NCBI RefSeq assembly: GCF_001417735.1
Contig: NZ_BBUZ01000024.1
Location: 616,094-680,093 of the forward strand
DNA from: Streptomyces sp. NBRC 110028
GTDB lineage: Bacteria > Actinomycetota > Actinomycetes > Streptomycetales > Streptomycetaceae
Reading direction: 5' to 3'
Length of the DNA: 64,000 nt
Positions 35,974 through 45,385 of this stretch are shown here, piece after piece. The position numbers and the translations under genes were made by a program. Below the pieces are notes generated by a model. The model made no database searches, was not told where the DNA came from, and was given only the letters and a program-made list of their open reading frames with translations. The first letter of the stretch is position 1, and the number at the start of each line of letters is the position of its first letter.

Positions 35974-38427
35974 ATGGCCCGCCGCAGCACGAAGAGTCCG
36001 CCGCCGGACGACTTCGAGGAGCGCATCCTCGACATCGACGTCGTCGACGAGATGCAGGGCTCCTACCTCGAGTACGCCTACTCGGTCATCTATTCGCGCG
36101 CGCTGCCCGACGCCCGCGACGGGCTCAAGCCCGTGCACCGCCGCATCCTCTATCAGATGAACGAGATGGGGCTGCGCCCCGAGCGCGGCTTCGTGAAGTG
36201 CGCCCGCGTCGTCGGCGAGGTGATGGGTAAGCTCCACCCGCACGGCGACGCGTCGATCTACGACGCGCTGGTGCGCATGGCGCAGCCGTTCTCGATGCGC
36301 CTGCCGATGGTCGACGGCCACGGCAACTTCGGCTCGCTGGGCAATGACGACCCGCCCGCCGCGATGCGGTACACCGAGTGCCGGATGGCCTCGGCGACCT
36401 CGCTGATGACCGAGTCCATCGACGAGGACACGGTCGACTTCTCGCCGAACTACGACGGCAGCGAGCAGGAGCCCGTCACCCTCCCCGCCGCCTATCCGAA
36501 CCTCCTGGTCAACGGCACGTCCGGGATCGCGGTCGGCATGGCGACCAACATGCCGCCGCACAACCTGGGCGAAGTGGTCGCCGCCGCCCGCCATCTGATC
36601 AAGCACCCGGGCGCGGACCTCGACACGCTGATGCGGCATGTGCCGGGACCCGACCTGCCGACCGGCGGGCAGATCGTCGGGCTCGGCGGCGTCCGGGACG
36701 CGTACGAGACGGGGCGCGGCACCTTCAAGATCCGCGCCACGGTGGCCGTGGAGGACGTGACGGCCCGCCGCAAGGGCCTGGTCGTCACCGAACTGCCCTT
36801 CACCGTCGGCCCCGAGAAGGTCATCTCCAAGATCAAGGACCTGGTCGGCGCGAAGAAGCTCCAGGGCATCGCGGACGTCAAGGACCTCACCGACCGTGCG
36901 CACGGCCTGCGGCTGGTGATCGAGATCAAGAACGGCTTCAACCCGGAGGCCGTGCTGGAGCAGCTCTACAAGCTCACGCCGATGGAGGAGTCCTTCGGCA
37001 TCAACAACGTGGCGCTGGTGGACGGCCAGCCGCTCACGCTGGGGCTCAAGGAGCTGCTGGAGGTCTACCTCGACCACCGCTTCGACGTGGTGCGGCGGCG
37101 CAGCGAGTTCCGGCGCAAGAAGCGGCGCGACCGGCTGCACCTGGTCGAGGGGCTGCTGGTGGCCCTGCTCGACATCGACGAGGTCATCCGCCTCATCCGG
37201 TCCAGCGAGAACTCGGCGCAGGCCAAGGAAGCGCTGATGGCCCGCTTCGAGCTGTCCGAGGCACAGACGCAGTACATCCTGGACACTCCGCTGCGCCGGC
37301 TGACCAAGTTCGACCGGATCGAGCTGGAGTCGGAGCGTGACAAGCTCAACGCGGAGATCGAGGAGCTGACCCGGATCCTCGACTCGGACGCCGAGCTGCG
37401 CAAGCTGGTCTCCGCCGAACTGGCCACGGTGGGCAAGAAGTTCGGCACCCCGCGGCGTACGGTGCTGCTGGAGTCCGCCGACTCGCCCGTGACCGCGGTG
37501 CCGCTGGAGGTCGCGGACGACCCGTGCCGGGTGCTGCTGTCCTCCACCGGGCTGCTGGCCCGTACGGCGAACGGGGAGCCGTTCGCGGGCGAGGGACAGG
37601 CCAAGCGCAGCAAGCACGACGTGATCGTCTCGGCGGTCCCGGCCACGGCCCGCGCGGAAGTCGGAGCGGTGACCTCGGCCGGGCGGCTGCTGCGGCTCCA
37701 GGTGATCGACCTCCCGCAGCTCCCGGAGTCCGCCGCGAGCCCCAATCTGGCGGGCGGGGCGCCGATCGCCGAGTTCCTGTCACTGGAGGACGGTGAGACG
37801 CTGATCTGCCTCACCACCCTGGACGAGTCCTCGCCGGGGCTCGCGATCGGCACGGAGCAGGGCGTCGTCAAGCGCGTGGTCCCGGACTATCCGGCCCACA
37901 AGGACGAGCTGGAGGTCATCGGCCTCAAGGAGGGCGACCGGATCGTGGGCGCGGTCGAGCTGCGCACCGGCGAGGAGGATCTGGTCTTCATCGCGGACAA
38001 CGCGCATCTGCTGCGCTATCCGGCCGGCCAGGTGCGGCCACAGGGGCGTGCCGCGGGCGGCATGGCGGGCATCAAGCTCGCCTCCGACGCGAAGGTGATC
38101 TCGTTCACGGCGGTCGACCCGGCGGCCGACGCGGTGGTGTTCACCGTCTCCGGTGCGCACGGCACGCTCGACGACTCGGCGCAGCAGACGGCCAAGCTCA
38201 CCCCCTTCGACCAGTACCCGCGCAAGGGGCGGGCCACGGGCGGGGTGCGCTGTCAGCGGTTCCTCAAGGGCGAGGACTGTCTGGTGCTGGCCTGGGCGGG
38301 CGCGGCCCCGGCCCGCGCGGCGTCGGCCAGTGGCTCCCCGGTGCCGCTGCCCGAGCCCGATCCGCGCCGGGACGGCTCCGGAGTGCCGCTCGCCAAGCCG
38401 GTGGCGGTGGTCGCCGGGCCGGTGTAG
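35974..38427 (+). CDS. parC: ParC, topoisomerase IV subunit A
   Basis: 817 aa. The N-terminal breakage-reunion domain has the catalytic Tyr133 (AMRYTECRM). The quinolone-resistance region reads [17 protein letters not shown], so the GyrA Ser83 position is Ala93 and Asp97 is kept. The C-terminal DNA-wrapping domain has beta-propeller blades. With ParE it decatenates chromosomes and supports sporulation segregation. The ATG chosen ([13 protein letters not shown]) has AAGGAG upstream, at a rather long spacing. Confidence 0.93.
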   Translation: MARRSTKSPPPDDFEERILDIDVVDEMQGSYLEYAYSVIYSRALPDARDGLKPVHRRILYQMNEMGLRPERGFVKCARVVGEVMGKLHPHGDASIYDALVRMAQPFSMRLPMVDGHGNFGSLGNDDPPAAMRYTECRMASATSLMTESIDEDTVDFSPNYDGSEQEPVTLPAAYPNLLVNGTSGIAVGMATNMPPHNLGEVVAAARHLIKHPGADLDTLMRHVPGPDLPTGGQIVGLGGVRDAYETGRGTFKIRATVAVEDVTARRKGLVVTELPFTVGPEKVISKIKDLVGAKKLQGIADVKDLTDRAHGLRLVIEIKNGFNPEAVLEQLYKLTPMEESFGINNVALVDGQPLTLGLKELLEVYLDHRFDVVRRRSEFRRKKRRDRLHLVEGLLVALLDIDEVIRLIRSSENSAQAKEALMARFELSEAQTQYILDTPLRRLTKFDRIELESERDKLNAEIEELTRILDSDAELRKLVSAELATVGKKFGTPRRTVLLESADSPVTAVPLEVADDPCRVLLSSTGLLARTANGEPFAGEGQAKRSKHDVIVSAVPATARAEVGAVTSAGRLLRLQVIDLPQLPESAASPNLAGGAPIAEFLSLEDGETLICLTTLDESSPGLAIGTEQGVVKRVVPDYPAHKDELEVIGLKEGDRIVGAVELRTGEEDLVFIADNAHLLRYPAGQVRPQGRAAGGMAGIKLASDAKVISFTAVDPAADAVVFTVSGAHGTLDDSAQQTAKLTPFDQYPRKGRATGGVRCQRFLKGEDCLVLAWAGAAPARAASASGSPVPLPEPDPRRDGSGVPLAKPVAVVAGPV

Positions 38428-38472
38428 GCACGGCGGGCCGGCCGATGCAGGCATGGCGGGATGAGACGTTCA

Positions 38473-38503
38473 GGGGCGCGGCACCCATCCGGGGCCGCGC
38501 CCC
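38473..38503. terminator. bidirectional terminator after parC
   Basis: Stem GGGGCGCGGC (38473-38482) with complement 38494-38503 between convergent parC and the Sel1-like gene. Confidence 0.75.
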
Positions 38504-38530
38504 CGCGCGTGTATTCGGCGGGGCCGGCGC

Positions 38531-38935
38531 TCAGTGCCCGGCTCCGTTGCGCCGGGCCCGCAGCTGGCGGAGCGCGATCCGGGCGCCGGGGTGGCCGCGG
38601 TCGGCCGCCTTCCGGAAGTGCCGCTCCGCCTCGGCCGGGTCGCCGAGATCCAGGTGCAGGGTGCCGAGCACCACCAGCGCGGTGAGGTCCCCGGCGGCGA
38701 CCGCCTTGCCGAGCCAGTGCAGGGCCTCCGGGTACGCGCCGCGGTTGCCCAGCCCGATCCCGTAGACCGTCATGCCCTCCCGGTCGCCGGCGAGCGCCGC
38801 CTGCCGGGCGAGCGCCTCGGGGATCGGCCGTCCCTCGGCGTACGCCGCCCGTACCCTCGCCCTCAAGCCCGGATCCAGCCGCCGCGCCCCGCGCTTCCCA
38901 CGGCGCCCGCGCCATCGCGCCCACAGCCCGCGCAT
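38531..38935 (-). CDS. Sel1/TPR-like repeat protein
   Basis: 134 aa. A very basic N-terminus (RWRGRRGKRGARR) is followed by two to three helical repeats with the Sel1/TPR pattern (GNRGAYPEALHWLGKAVAAGD, then GDPAEAERHFRKAADRGHPGA). Such repeats mediate protein-protein contacts. The start ATG at 38935 is the natural one for the repeats, but no strong ribosome-binding site is visible. Partner unknown. Confidence 0.8.
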   Translation of the reverse strand: MRGLWARWRGRRGKRGARRLDPGLRARVRAAYAEGRPIPEALARQAALAGDREGMTVYGIGLGNRGAYPEALHWLGKAVAAGDLTALVVLGTLHLDLGDPAEAERHFRKAADRGHPGARIALRQLRARRNGAGH

Positions 38936-39070
38936 CAGAACCCCCCTCCGCCCCCGGAGCGCCATTCTCCCGCCGTCCCCGCCCCCGCGGAACAGGATGC
39001 GCCCCGAGGGAACCGGACCGTCCCGCTCCCCCGGGACCCCTGCCCCCTCCCGTGCGCGAAGTTGATCGAC

Positions 39071-39089
39071 AGAGGTTAGGCTTACCTTC
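39071..39089 (+). promoter_or_regulatory. iron box (DmdR1/IdeR-type)
   Basis: AGAGGTTAGGCTTACCTTC matches 15 of 19 positions of the consensus TTAGGTTAGGCTAACCTAA and ends right at the start codon at 39090. DmdR1/IdeR represses genes at such boxes when iron is sufficient. With no leader left for a ribosome-binding site, the gene may be transcribed leaderless. Confidence 0.75.
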
Positions 39090-40067
39090 GTGAGCACGTG
39101 CACGACCGCTTCCCGGGATCTGTCCGAGCCGCTTGCCGGGACGGCGGCCACCGCCCCCACCTGGCTGCTCGTCGAACAGCCGGGCCCCTGGGGCGCCGAC
39201 GCCCTCACGGCCAGTCGTCTGGACCCGGCCATGGGGCGCGCGCTGGAGCGCGCCGCCGAGGGCACCGGCGTACGGGTCGCGCTGATCCGGCGGCCCGGCC
39301 GCCACGCCGATCTGCACACGGGCAGCCGCCACCGGGTGTTCGTGGCGCACACCCGGCCCGGCCGCTCCTGGATCCGCACCACCGCGCTCGCCGACCCGGG
39401 GCAGCTGCTCGGCCTGGACTTCGCCGCGCTGGGCGCGGGCGACCCGGGCGGGCTGGCCGGTGCCGCCGACGATGGCTTCCCCGGGGAGTGGGAGGCGTAC
39501 ACCGGCGATCCCCTGGTGCTGGTGTGCACCAACGGCAAGCGCGACCGCTGCTGCGCGCTGCTCGGCCGCCCGCTGGCCGCCGAGCTGACCGCCGCCGGGG
39601 TGGAGGGCACCTGGGAGATCACCCACATCGGCGGCCACCGCTTCTCGCCGACGCTCGTCGTCCTGCCGCACGGCTACGCCTACGGCCGGGTCACCGCCCA
39701 GGACGTCAAGGACACCCTCGCGGCGCTGGGTGAGAACCGGGTGGTCACCGAGGGCTGCCGCGGCCGCTCCGCCTGGGAGCGGCCCGGGCAGGCGGCCGAG
39801 CTGGCGGTCCGCGAGCTGACCGGTGAGGACGGGGCCGACGCGCTGACCGTCGTACGGACCGAGAGCGCCGCCCCCGCCTGGTCGGTGACCGTGGCGCACA
39901 CCGACGGCCGGGTGTGGCGGGTGAGCGTGGCGCAGGTGGCCGCCGCCCCGCCACGGCCGCAGAGCTGCGGTTCGCCGCTGGGCTCCCCGGCCCGTATGGA
40001 CGTCGTCGGCGTCCGGGCGGTGCGGCCCGCGCGCGATGGACGGACGGTCACCGCCGGCAGGCGCTGA
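39090..40067 (+). CDS. Sucrase-ferredoxin-like [2Fe-2S] protein
   Basis: 325 aa from a GTG at 39090. The thioredoxin-like ferredoxin core is marked by LVCTNGKRDRCCALLGRPLA and THIGGHRFSPTLVVLPHGYAYGR, and a later conserved EGCRGRSAWERPGQAAE. The sucrase-ferredoxin family includes reductases that release iron from ferric siderophores. An iron box abuts the start codon, so expression should rise in iron starvation, which supports such a role. Exact substrate unknown. Confidence 0.9.
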   Translation: MSTCTTASRDLSEPLAGTAATAPTWLLVEQPGPWGADALTASRLDPAMGRALERAAEGTGVRVALIRRPGRHADLHTGSRHRVFVAHTRPGRSWIRTTALADPGQLLGLDFAALGAGDPGGLAGAADDGFPGEWEAYTGDPLVLVCTNGKRDRCCALLGRPLAAELTAAGVEGTWEITHIGGHRFSPTLVVLPHGYAYGRVTAQDVKDTLAALGENRVVTEGCRGRSAWERPGQAAELAVRELTGEDGADALTVVRTESAAPAWSVTVAHTDGRVWRVSVAQVAAAPPRPQSCGSPLGSPARMDVVGVRAVRPARDGRTVTAGRR

Positions 40068-40076
40068 GCGACCACC

Positions 40077-40109
40077 CGCCAGGAGCCCCTGCCACCAGGG
40101 GTCCTGGCG
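40077..40109 (+). terminator. hairpin after the sucrase-ferredoxin gene
   Basis: CGCCAGGA(G)CCCCTG pairs with CAGGGGTCCTGGCG around a 4-nt loop, with one bulged G. It lies 10 nt after the stop. Confidence 0.7.
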
Positions 40110-40147
40110 GCATCCGCGCGCCCTGGCCTTCGTTACCCTTCGTTGCC

Positions 40148-41818
40148 ATGAGCGCCGCGATACCGCCGGGGCCGCCCTCCCCGGCCACCAGGTGGCGCAT
40201 CGGCTGGCCCCGACGCGTCTTCTCCCAGGTGCTGCTGATGCAGCTGGCCATCGCCACTGGCGTCACCGTGCTCGCGACCGGCCTGTTCCTGCGCCCGCTC
40301 GGCTCCCAGCTCGACGACCAGGCCATGCGCCGGGCGCTGGCCATCGCACAGACCACGGCCTCCGAACCCCGGCTGGTCACGGCGCTGCAGCACACCCGGC
40401 CCTCCCGGGGCGGCCCGGTCCAGGCCGCGGCGGAGCGCATCCGCCGGTCGACCGGCGCCGAATACGTCGTGATCATGGACCGGCGCGGGGTCCGCTGGTC
40501 GCACACCTCCCCGGACGAGATCGGCAAGCACGTCTCCACCAGCCCCGAAGAAGTCCTCGCGGGCCACGAGGTCATGCAGATCGACGACGGCACGCTCGGC
40601 CGCTCGGCCCGCGGCAAGGTGCCGCTGCGCGATGGGAACGGCCGCATCGTGGGCGCGGTGTCGGTCGGCATCGCGTACGAGACCGTGCGCGGCCGGCTGC
40701 TCGGGGCGCTGCCCGGGATGCTCGCGTACGCGGGCGGCGCGCTCGCCATCGGCGCCCTTGCGGCCTATGCGGTCTCCCGCAGACTCCAGCGGCGCACCCA
40801 CGACCTCGCCTTCTCCGACATCTCCGCGCTGCTCGCCGAGCGCGAGGCCATGCTGCACGGCATCCGCGAGGGTGTGGTCGCGCTCGACGGGCACGGCCGC
40901 ATCCGGCTGATGAACGACGAGGCGCAGCGGCTGCTGGACCTGCGCGCCGAGGACACCGGACAGCCCCTGGAGGCGGTTCTGCCGCCCGGCCGTACGACCG
41001 ATGTGCTCGCCGGGCGGGTCACCGGCGCCGATCTGCTGACCGTCAGCGGCGGCCGGGTGCTGGTCGCCAACCGGATGCCCACGGACGACGGCGGCGCGGT
41101 GGCCACCCTGCGCGACCGCACCGAGCTGGAACGGCTCGGCCGCGAACTCGACGGCACCCGCGGACTGATCGACGCGCTGCGCGCCCAGGACCATGAGCAC
41201 GCCAACCGGATGCACACCCTCCTCGGCCTGCTCGAACTCGGACTCCACGAGGAGGCGGTGGAGTTCATCACCGAGGCGGTCGGCGTGCACCGCGCCACCG
41301 CCGAGCAGGTCACCGAGCGCGTGCACGATCCGCTGCTGGCCGCCCTGCTGGTCGGCAAGGCCACGGTCGCCACGGAGCGCGGGGTGTCCCTGCGCATCGC
41401 CGAGGGCACCCTGCTGCCGGACCGGCTGGTGGATCCGCCGGGGCTGGTGACGATCGTCGGCAACCTGATCGACAACGCGCTGGACGCGGCGGTCGGTTCG
41501 GCCGGGCCGCGGGTCGAGGTGGAGCTGTGCGCGGACGACCGTACGGTGCTGCTGCGGGTCTCGGACACCGGGCCCGGCATCCCCGCCGACCGGCGCGATC
41601 TGGTCTTCACCGAGGGCTGGTCCACCAAGAAGCCGCCCGCGCACGGACAGCGCGGCATCGGGCTGGCGCTGGTGCGCCGCCTCGCCGAGCGCCAGGGCGG
41701 CAGCGCGCGGGTGGCCGACCGCGACGGCGGCGGCGCCGAGTTCACCGTCGTCCTCCCCGAGGCGCTGGCCGAGGAACCGGCCGAGGCACCACTGACCGCG
41801 ACAGGAGAGCCGCGATGA
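40148..41818 (+). CDS. CitA/DcuS-type sensor histidine kinase
   Basis: 556 aa. Two membrane helices (about 25-50 and 195-215) enclose a PAS-like extracytoplasmic sensor with the family motif GRSARGKVPLRDGNGRIVGAVSVG. A cytoplasmic PAS follows (about 235-335). The H-box is of the citrate/C4-dicarboxylate type (LRAQDHEHANRMHTLLGL), followed by GLVTIVGNLIDNALDAA and RGIGLALVRRLAE. It should sense an external organic acid. No clear ribosome-binding site precedes the ATG. It overlaps its regulator by 4 bp. Confidence 0.92.
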   Translation: MSAAIPPGPPSPATRWRIGWPRRVFSQVLLMQLAIATGVTVLATGLFLRPLGSQLDDQAMRRALAIAQTTASEPRLVTALQHTRPSRGGPVQAAAERIRRSTGAEYVVIMDRRGVRWSHTSPDEIGKHVSTSPEEVLAGHEVMQIDDGTLGRSARGKVPLRDGNGRIVGAVSVGIAYETVRGRLLGALPGMLAYAGGALAIGALAAYAVSRRLQRRTHDLAFSDISALLAEREAMLHGIREGVVALDGHGRIRLMNDEAQRLLDLRAEDTGQPLEAVLPPGRTTDVLAGRVTGADLLTVSGGRVLVANRMPTDDGGAVATLRDRTELERLGRELDGTRGLIDALRAQDHEHANRMHTLLGLLELGLHEEAVEFITEAVGVHRATAEQVTERVHDPLLAALLVGKATVATERGVSLRIAEGTLLPDRLVDPPGLVTIVGNLIDNALDAAVGSAGPRVEVELCADDRTVLLRVSDTGPGIPADRRDLVFTEGWSTKKPPAHGQRGIGLALVRRLAERQGGSARVADRDGGGAEFTVVLPEALAEEPAEAPLTATGEPR

Positions 41819-42516
41819 CATCGGCCACCGGCCCGGGCGGCCTCATCGAGGTACTGGTCGTGGACGACGACGCGCGGGTCGCCCGCGTCAACGCGGCGTA
41901 CGTCGGGAAGGTGCCGGGCTTCCGCGTCGCCGGGCAGGCGCACACGGCCGCCGACGCGCTGGCCTTCCTGGAGCGCGGCCACGCCGATCTCGTCCTGCTC
42001 GACCACTATCTGCCGGACGAGACCGGGCTCGCGCTGGTGGGGCGGCTGCGGCAGCTCGGCCACCACACCGACATCATCATGGTGACCGCCGCCCGCGACA
42101 TCGGCACCGTCCAGGCCGCGATGCGCCACGGCGCGCTGCAGTACCTGGTCAAGCCGTTCACCTTCGCCGGGCTGCGCGCCAAGCTGGAGGGCTACGCGGC
42201 GCTGCGCCGCGCCCTGGCCGGCGGCGGCGAGGCCGGGCAGGACCAGGTGGACCGGATCTTCGGCGCCGTGGGCGGCGCCTCGGCCGGACCCGCCGAGCTG
42301 CCCAAGGGTTACTCGGCGCTCACCGCCGACCTCGTACGGGAGGTGCTGCGCGGCTCCGACGGCCCGCTGTCGGCCCAGGAGGTCGCCGATCGCGCGTCGC
42401 TCAGCAGGCAGACCGCCCAGCGCTATCTGAAGCTCCTGGAACGCACGGGCCGGGTACGGCTCAGCCTCAAGTACGGCGAGACCGGCCGCCCGGAACACCG
42501 CTACGACTGGGTCTGA
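41815..42516 (+). CDS. CitB/DcuR-type response regulator
   Basis: 233 aa. Receiver with acidic DDD (17-19), phospho-acceptor Asp63 (VLLDHYLPDETG) and Lys in LVKPFTF. The C-terminal half is a helix-turn-helix (LSAQEVADRASLSRQTAQRYLKLLE). The ATG overlaps the kinase stop (ATGA). It probably controls uptake of an organic acid; the convergent acetate-type symporter next to it is an obvious candidate target. Confidence 0.92.
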   Translation: MTSATGPGGLIEVLVVDDDARVARVNAAYVGKVPGFRVAGQAHTAADALAFLERGHADLVLLDHYLPDETGLALVGRLRQLGHHTDIIMVTAARDIGTVQAAMRHGALQYLVKPFTFAGLRAKLEGYAALRRALAGGGEAGQDQVDRIFGAVGGASAGPAELPKGYSALTADLVREVLRGSDGPLSAQEVADRASLSRQTAQRYLKLLERTGRVRLSLKYGETGRPEHRYDWV

Positions 42517-42537
42517 CGACCGCCTGACGACCGCGTT

Positions 42538-44145
42538 TCAGGCCGCTCCCGCCCCGGTGAGGGCCCGCACCTCCGTCTCCGCGTGCCGGGCCGCGTGCCC
42601 CGGTGAGTCCGCGGCCTCACCGGAGAGGACCGTGCCGAGCCAGCCGGCGAGGAAGCCGAGGGGCACCGAGACCAGCCCGGGGTTCTGCAGCGGGAAGAGG
42701 TGGAAGTCCACCCCGGAGAAGATCGCGTCGGGCCCGCCGGAGACCACCGGGGACAGCACCACCAGCACCACCGCCGGGACCAGCCCGCCGTAGACCGACC
42801 ACACCGCTCCGCGCGTGGTGAACCGCCGCCAGAACAGCGAGTACAGCAGCACCGGGAGGTTCGCGGACGCGGCGGCCGCGAAGGCGAGCCCCACCAGGAA
42901 GGCCACGTTGAGGTCGTCGGCGAGCAGCCCCAGGCCGATCGCCGCCGCCCCGATCCCGACTGCCGCGACCCGCGCGACCGCGACCTCGCTGCGCGGTGTG
43001 GGGTCCTTGCGGCGGCTCAGCGAGGCGTACAGGTCGTGGGCGACGGAGGCCGAGGAGGCGAGGGTGATCCCGGCGACGACGGCGAGGATGGTGGCGAACG
43101 CGACGGCGGCGACGATCGCGAACAGCACCGTCCCGCCCGTCGACCCGGCGCCCCCGCCGAGGTCGAGCGCGAGCAGCGGCACGGCCGTGTTGCCCGCCGC
43201 GTTGGAGCCGCGTACGGCGTCGGTGCCGAGCACGGCCGCGGCGCCGAAGCCCAGCACGATCGTCATCAGGTAGAAGCCGCCGATCAGCCCGATCGACCAG
43301 ATGACGGACCGGCGGGCGGCCGGGGCGGTCGGCACCGTGTAGAAGCGCGAGAGGATGTGCGGCAGCCCGGCGGTGCCCAGGACGAGGGCGACGCCCAGGC
43401 TCACGAAGTCCAGCCGGGCGGTCCAGCCGTCGCCGTACGCGAGGCCCGGGGCGAGGAAGTCGCTGCCCCGCCCACTGTGCCGGGCCGCGGTGCTCAGCAG
43501 GCTGTCGATGTCGCCGTGGAAGCGGACCAGGACGAGCACGGTGAGCGCCACCGCGCCGCCCATCAGCAGGACGGCCTTCACGATCTGGATCCAGGTCGTG
43601 GCCCGCATCCCGCCCAGCGCGACGAAGACCACCATCAGGGTGCCGACGCCGATGACCGTCCAGGCCCGGGCCCGGGACCCCGTCTCGTCCAGCAGCAGGG
43701 CGACCAGGCTGCCCGCGCCGACCATCTGGGCGACGAGGTAGAGCACGCAGACGGTGACCGAGGAGACGCCCGCGGCGATCCGCACCGGGCGCTCGCTCAT
43801 CCGCGCGGCCAGTACGTCGGCGAGGGTGAACCGGCCGCAGTTGCGGACGAGTTCGGCGACCAGCAGCAGCACCACCAGCCAGGCCACCAGGAAGCCGACG
43901 CAGTAGAGCACCCCGTCGTAGCCGAAGAGCGCGATGAGGCCGGAGATGCCGAGGAAGGAGGCGGCCGACATGTAATCACCCGCGATGGCGAAGCCGTTCT
44001 CCATGGGGGAGAACAGCCGCCCGCCCGCGTAGAACTCCTCCGGGGAGCCCTGCCGCCGGCGGCTCGCCCACGTGGTGATCGCGAGCGTGGCGGCCACGAA
44101 GACGCCGAAGAGCAGCAGCGCGAGGCTCTGCTGATTGCCGGTCAC
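42538..44145 (-). CDS. ActP-type cation/acetate symporter (SSS family)
   Basis: 535 aa, about 13 membrane helices. The sodium:solute symporter signature is visible in EEFYAGGRLFSPMENGFAIAGDYMSAASFLG and LGTAGLPHILSRFYTV. The closest known type is ActP (acetate/short monocarboxylates). The GTG start overlaps the stop of the DUF485 gene (GTGA), the usual DUF485-ActP pairing. Downstream it converges with the CitA/CitB-type pair. Confidence 0.9.
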   Translation of the reverse strand: MTGNQQSLALLLFGVFVAATLAITTWASRRRQGSPEEFYAGGRLFSPMENGFAIAGDYMSAASFLGISGLIALFGYDGVLYCVGFLVAWLVVLLLVAELVRNCGRFTLADVLAARMSERPVRIAAGVSSVTVCVLYLVAQMVGAGSLVALLLDETGSRARAWTVIGVGTLMVVFVALGGMRATTWIQIVKAVLLMGGAVALTVLVLVRFHGDIDSLLSTAARHSGRGSDFLAPGLAYGDGWTARLDFVSLGVALVLGTAGLPHILSRFYTVPTAPAARRSVIWSIGLIGGFYLMTIVLGFGAAAVLGTDAVRGSNAAGNTAVPLLALDLGGGAGSTGGTVLFAIVAAVAFATILAVVAGITLASSASVAHDLYASLSRRKDPTPRSEVAVARVAAVGIGAAAIGLGLLADDLNVAFLVGLAFAAAASANLPVLLYSLFWRRFTTRGAVWSVYGGLVPAVVLVVLSPVVSGGPDAIFSGVDFHLFPLQNPGLVSVPLGFLAGWLGTVLSGEAADSPGHAARHAETEVRALTGAGAA

Positions 44146-44594
44146 CGCCCGTGCCCCCGCATCATCTCCTGCGTCACCCAGCGCAGCTCCAGCGCGACCC
44201 GGTCCCGGCGCAGCCGGGCATGGCGGGCGTACGCCCAGGTCAGCAGGAAGGTTGTGGCGAACTGGGCGAGGCCCGCGAGCATCGCGACATTGAGCGCGCC
44301 CACCACCGGGCGGGCCATCATGCCGGGCACGGTGGTCGCCGCGACCACGTACGCGAGGTACCAGAGCAGAAAGGCGGCGACCGCGGGGAAGACGAAGCGG
44401 CGATAGCGCCTGCGCACCTCCTGGAAGGCGGCGCTGCCGTGCACCTCCGCGTACACCTCCTCGGCGGCGGGCGGGCGCGCGCGCCGGGGCGGGCCGGCCG
44501 TCTCGTCCGGCCCGTCCCAGCCGGAGGCGAGTGCGTCGTACCAGGGATCGTCCAGCCGGGCCGCCCCGGCATCGCGCGCGTCGTGCATGTCCAC
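44142..44594 (-). CDS. DUF485 membrane protein, symporter partner
   Basis: 150 aa from a GTG at 44594 (AAGGAG at 7 nt). A charged, proline-rich N-terminus of about 60 residues precedes the DUF485 domain: FQEVRRRYRRFVFP, then two membrane helices (about 70-90 and 104-122). DUF485 proteins are almost always encoded with ActP-type symporters and are thought to assist them. Confidence 0.9.
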   Translation of the reverse strand: MDMHDARDAGAARLDDPWYDALASGWDGPDETAGPPRRARPPAAEEVYAEVHGSAAFQEVRRRYRRFVFPAVAAFLLWYLAYVVAATTVPGMMARPVVGALNVAMLAGLAQFATTFLLTWAYARHARLRRDRVALELRWVTQEMMRGHGR

Positions 44595-44695
44595 CCGAAA
44601 GCTCCTTGTTCACTGCCGCGTTGGCGTGCCCAAGGATGGACAGAGGGAGAAGATCCCGGATACTCCAATTCCGGACGTTCACCCCATCAGGTGAC

Positions 44696-45385
44696 TCAGG
44701 TGATGAACAACCCGGAATCGGTGCCGGGCGGAGCGGCGATGCCGTGGTGGTAGGCGTAGCGCACGGCCTGGGCCCGGTCGCGGACCGCGGTCTTGGCGAA
44801 CAGGTTGTTGATGTGCGTCTTCACCGTGGCGGGCGCGATCCGCAGCCGGCGCGCGATCTCCGGGTTGGACAGCCCCTCGGCGACCAGCGCCAGGACCTCC
44901 GCCTCACGCGGCGTGAGCCCGTCCGGCAGCGGCCCGGCCGGATCCGCCCCCGCCGGCTCCGGTGGCTCCGCCAACCGCTCCAGCAGCCGCCGCTGCACCT
45001 GGGGCGACAGCCCGGCGTCCCCCGACATCACGCCCTCCACGGCCCGGACGATCTCGTCGGCGCCGGCGTCCTTGGTCAGATAGCCGCGGGCACCGGCCCG
45101 CAGCGCCGGGAAGAGCGAGTCGTCGTCGGCGTAGGTGGTGAGCACCACGACCTGGGTGCCCGGATGCTCCTCGCACACCCGGCGCGTCGCCTCCACCCCG
45201 TCGCAGCGGGGCATCCGCAGATCCATCAGCACGACGTCCGGGGCCAGCTCGGCGACCAGCCGCAGCGCCTCCTCGCCGTCGCCCGCCGAACCGACGACCT
45301 CGATACCGGGCAGCAGCCCCAGCAGCATCACGATGCCCTCGCGCACCACCGTCTGATCGTCGGCCACCACGACCCGCGCCGTCAC
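44696..45385 (-). CDS. NarL/LuxR-type response regulator
   Basis: 229 aa. Receiver with Asp55 (VLMDLRMPRCDG) and TKDAG, then a LuxR helix-turn-helix (LTPREAEVLALVAEGLSNPEIARRL, ATVKTHINNLF). GTG start overlaps the kinase stop. Target unknown. It is the last gene of a three-gene unit and is followed 101 nt later by the DUF485-symporter operon on the same strand, so read-through is possible. Confidence 0.92.
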   Translation of the reverse strand: MTARVVVADDQTVVREGIVMLLGLLPGIEVVGSAGDGEEALRLVAELAPDVVLMDLRMPRCDGVEATRRVCEEHPGTQVVVLTTYADDDSLFPALRAGARGYLTKDAGADEIVRAVEGVMSGDAGLSPQVQRRLLERLAEPPEPAGADPAGPLPDGLTPREAEVLALVAEGLSNPEIARRLRIAPATVKTHINNLFAKTAVRDRAQAVRYAYHHGIAAPPGTDSGLFIT

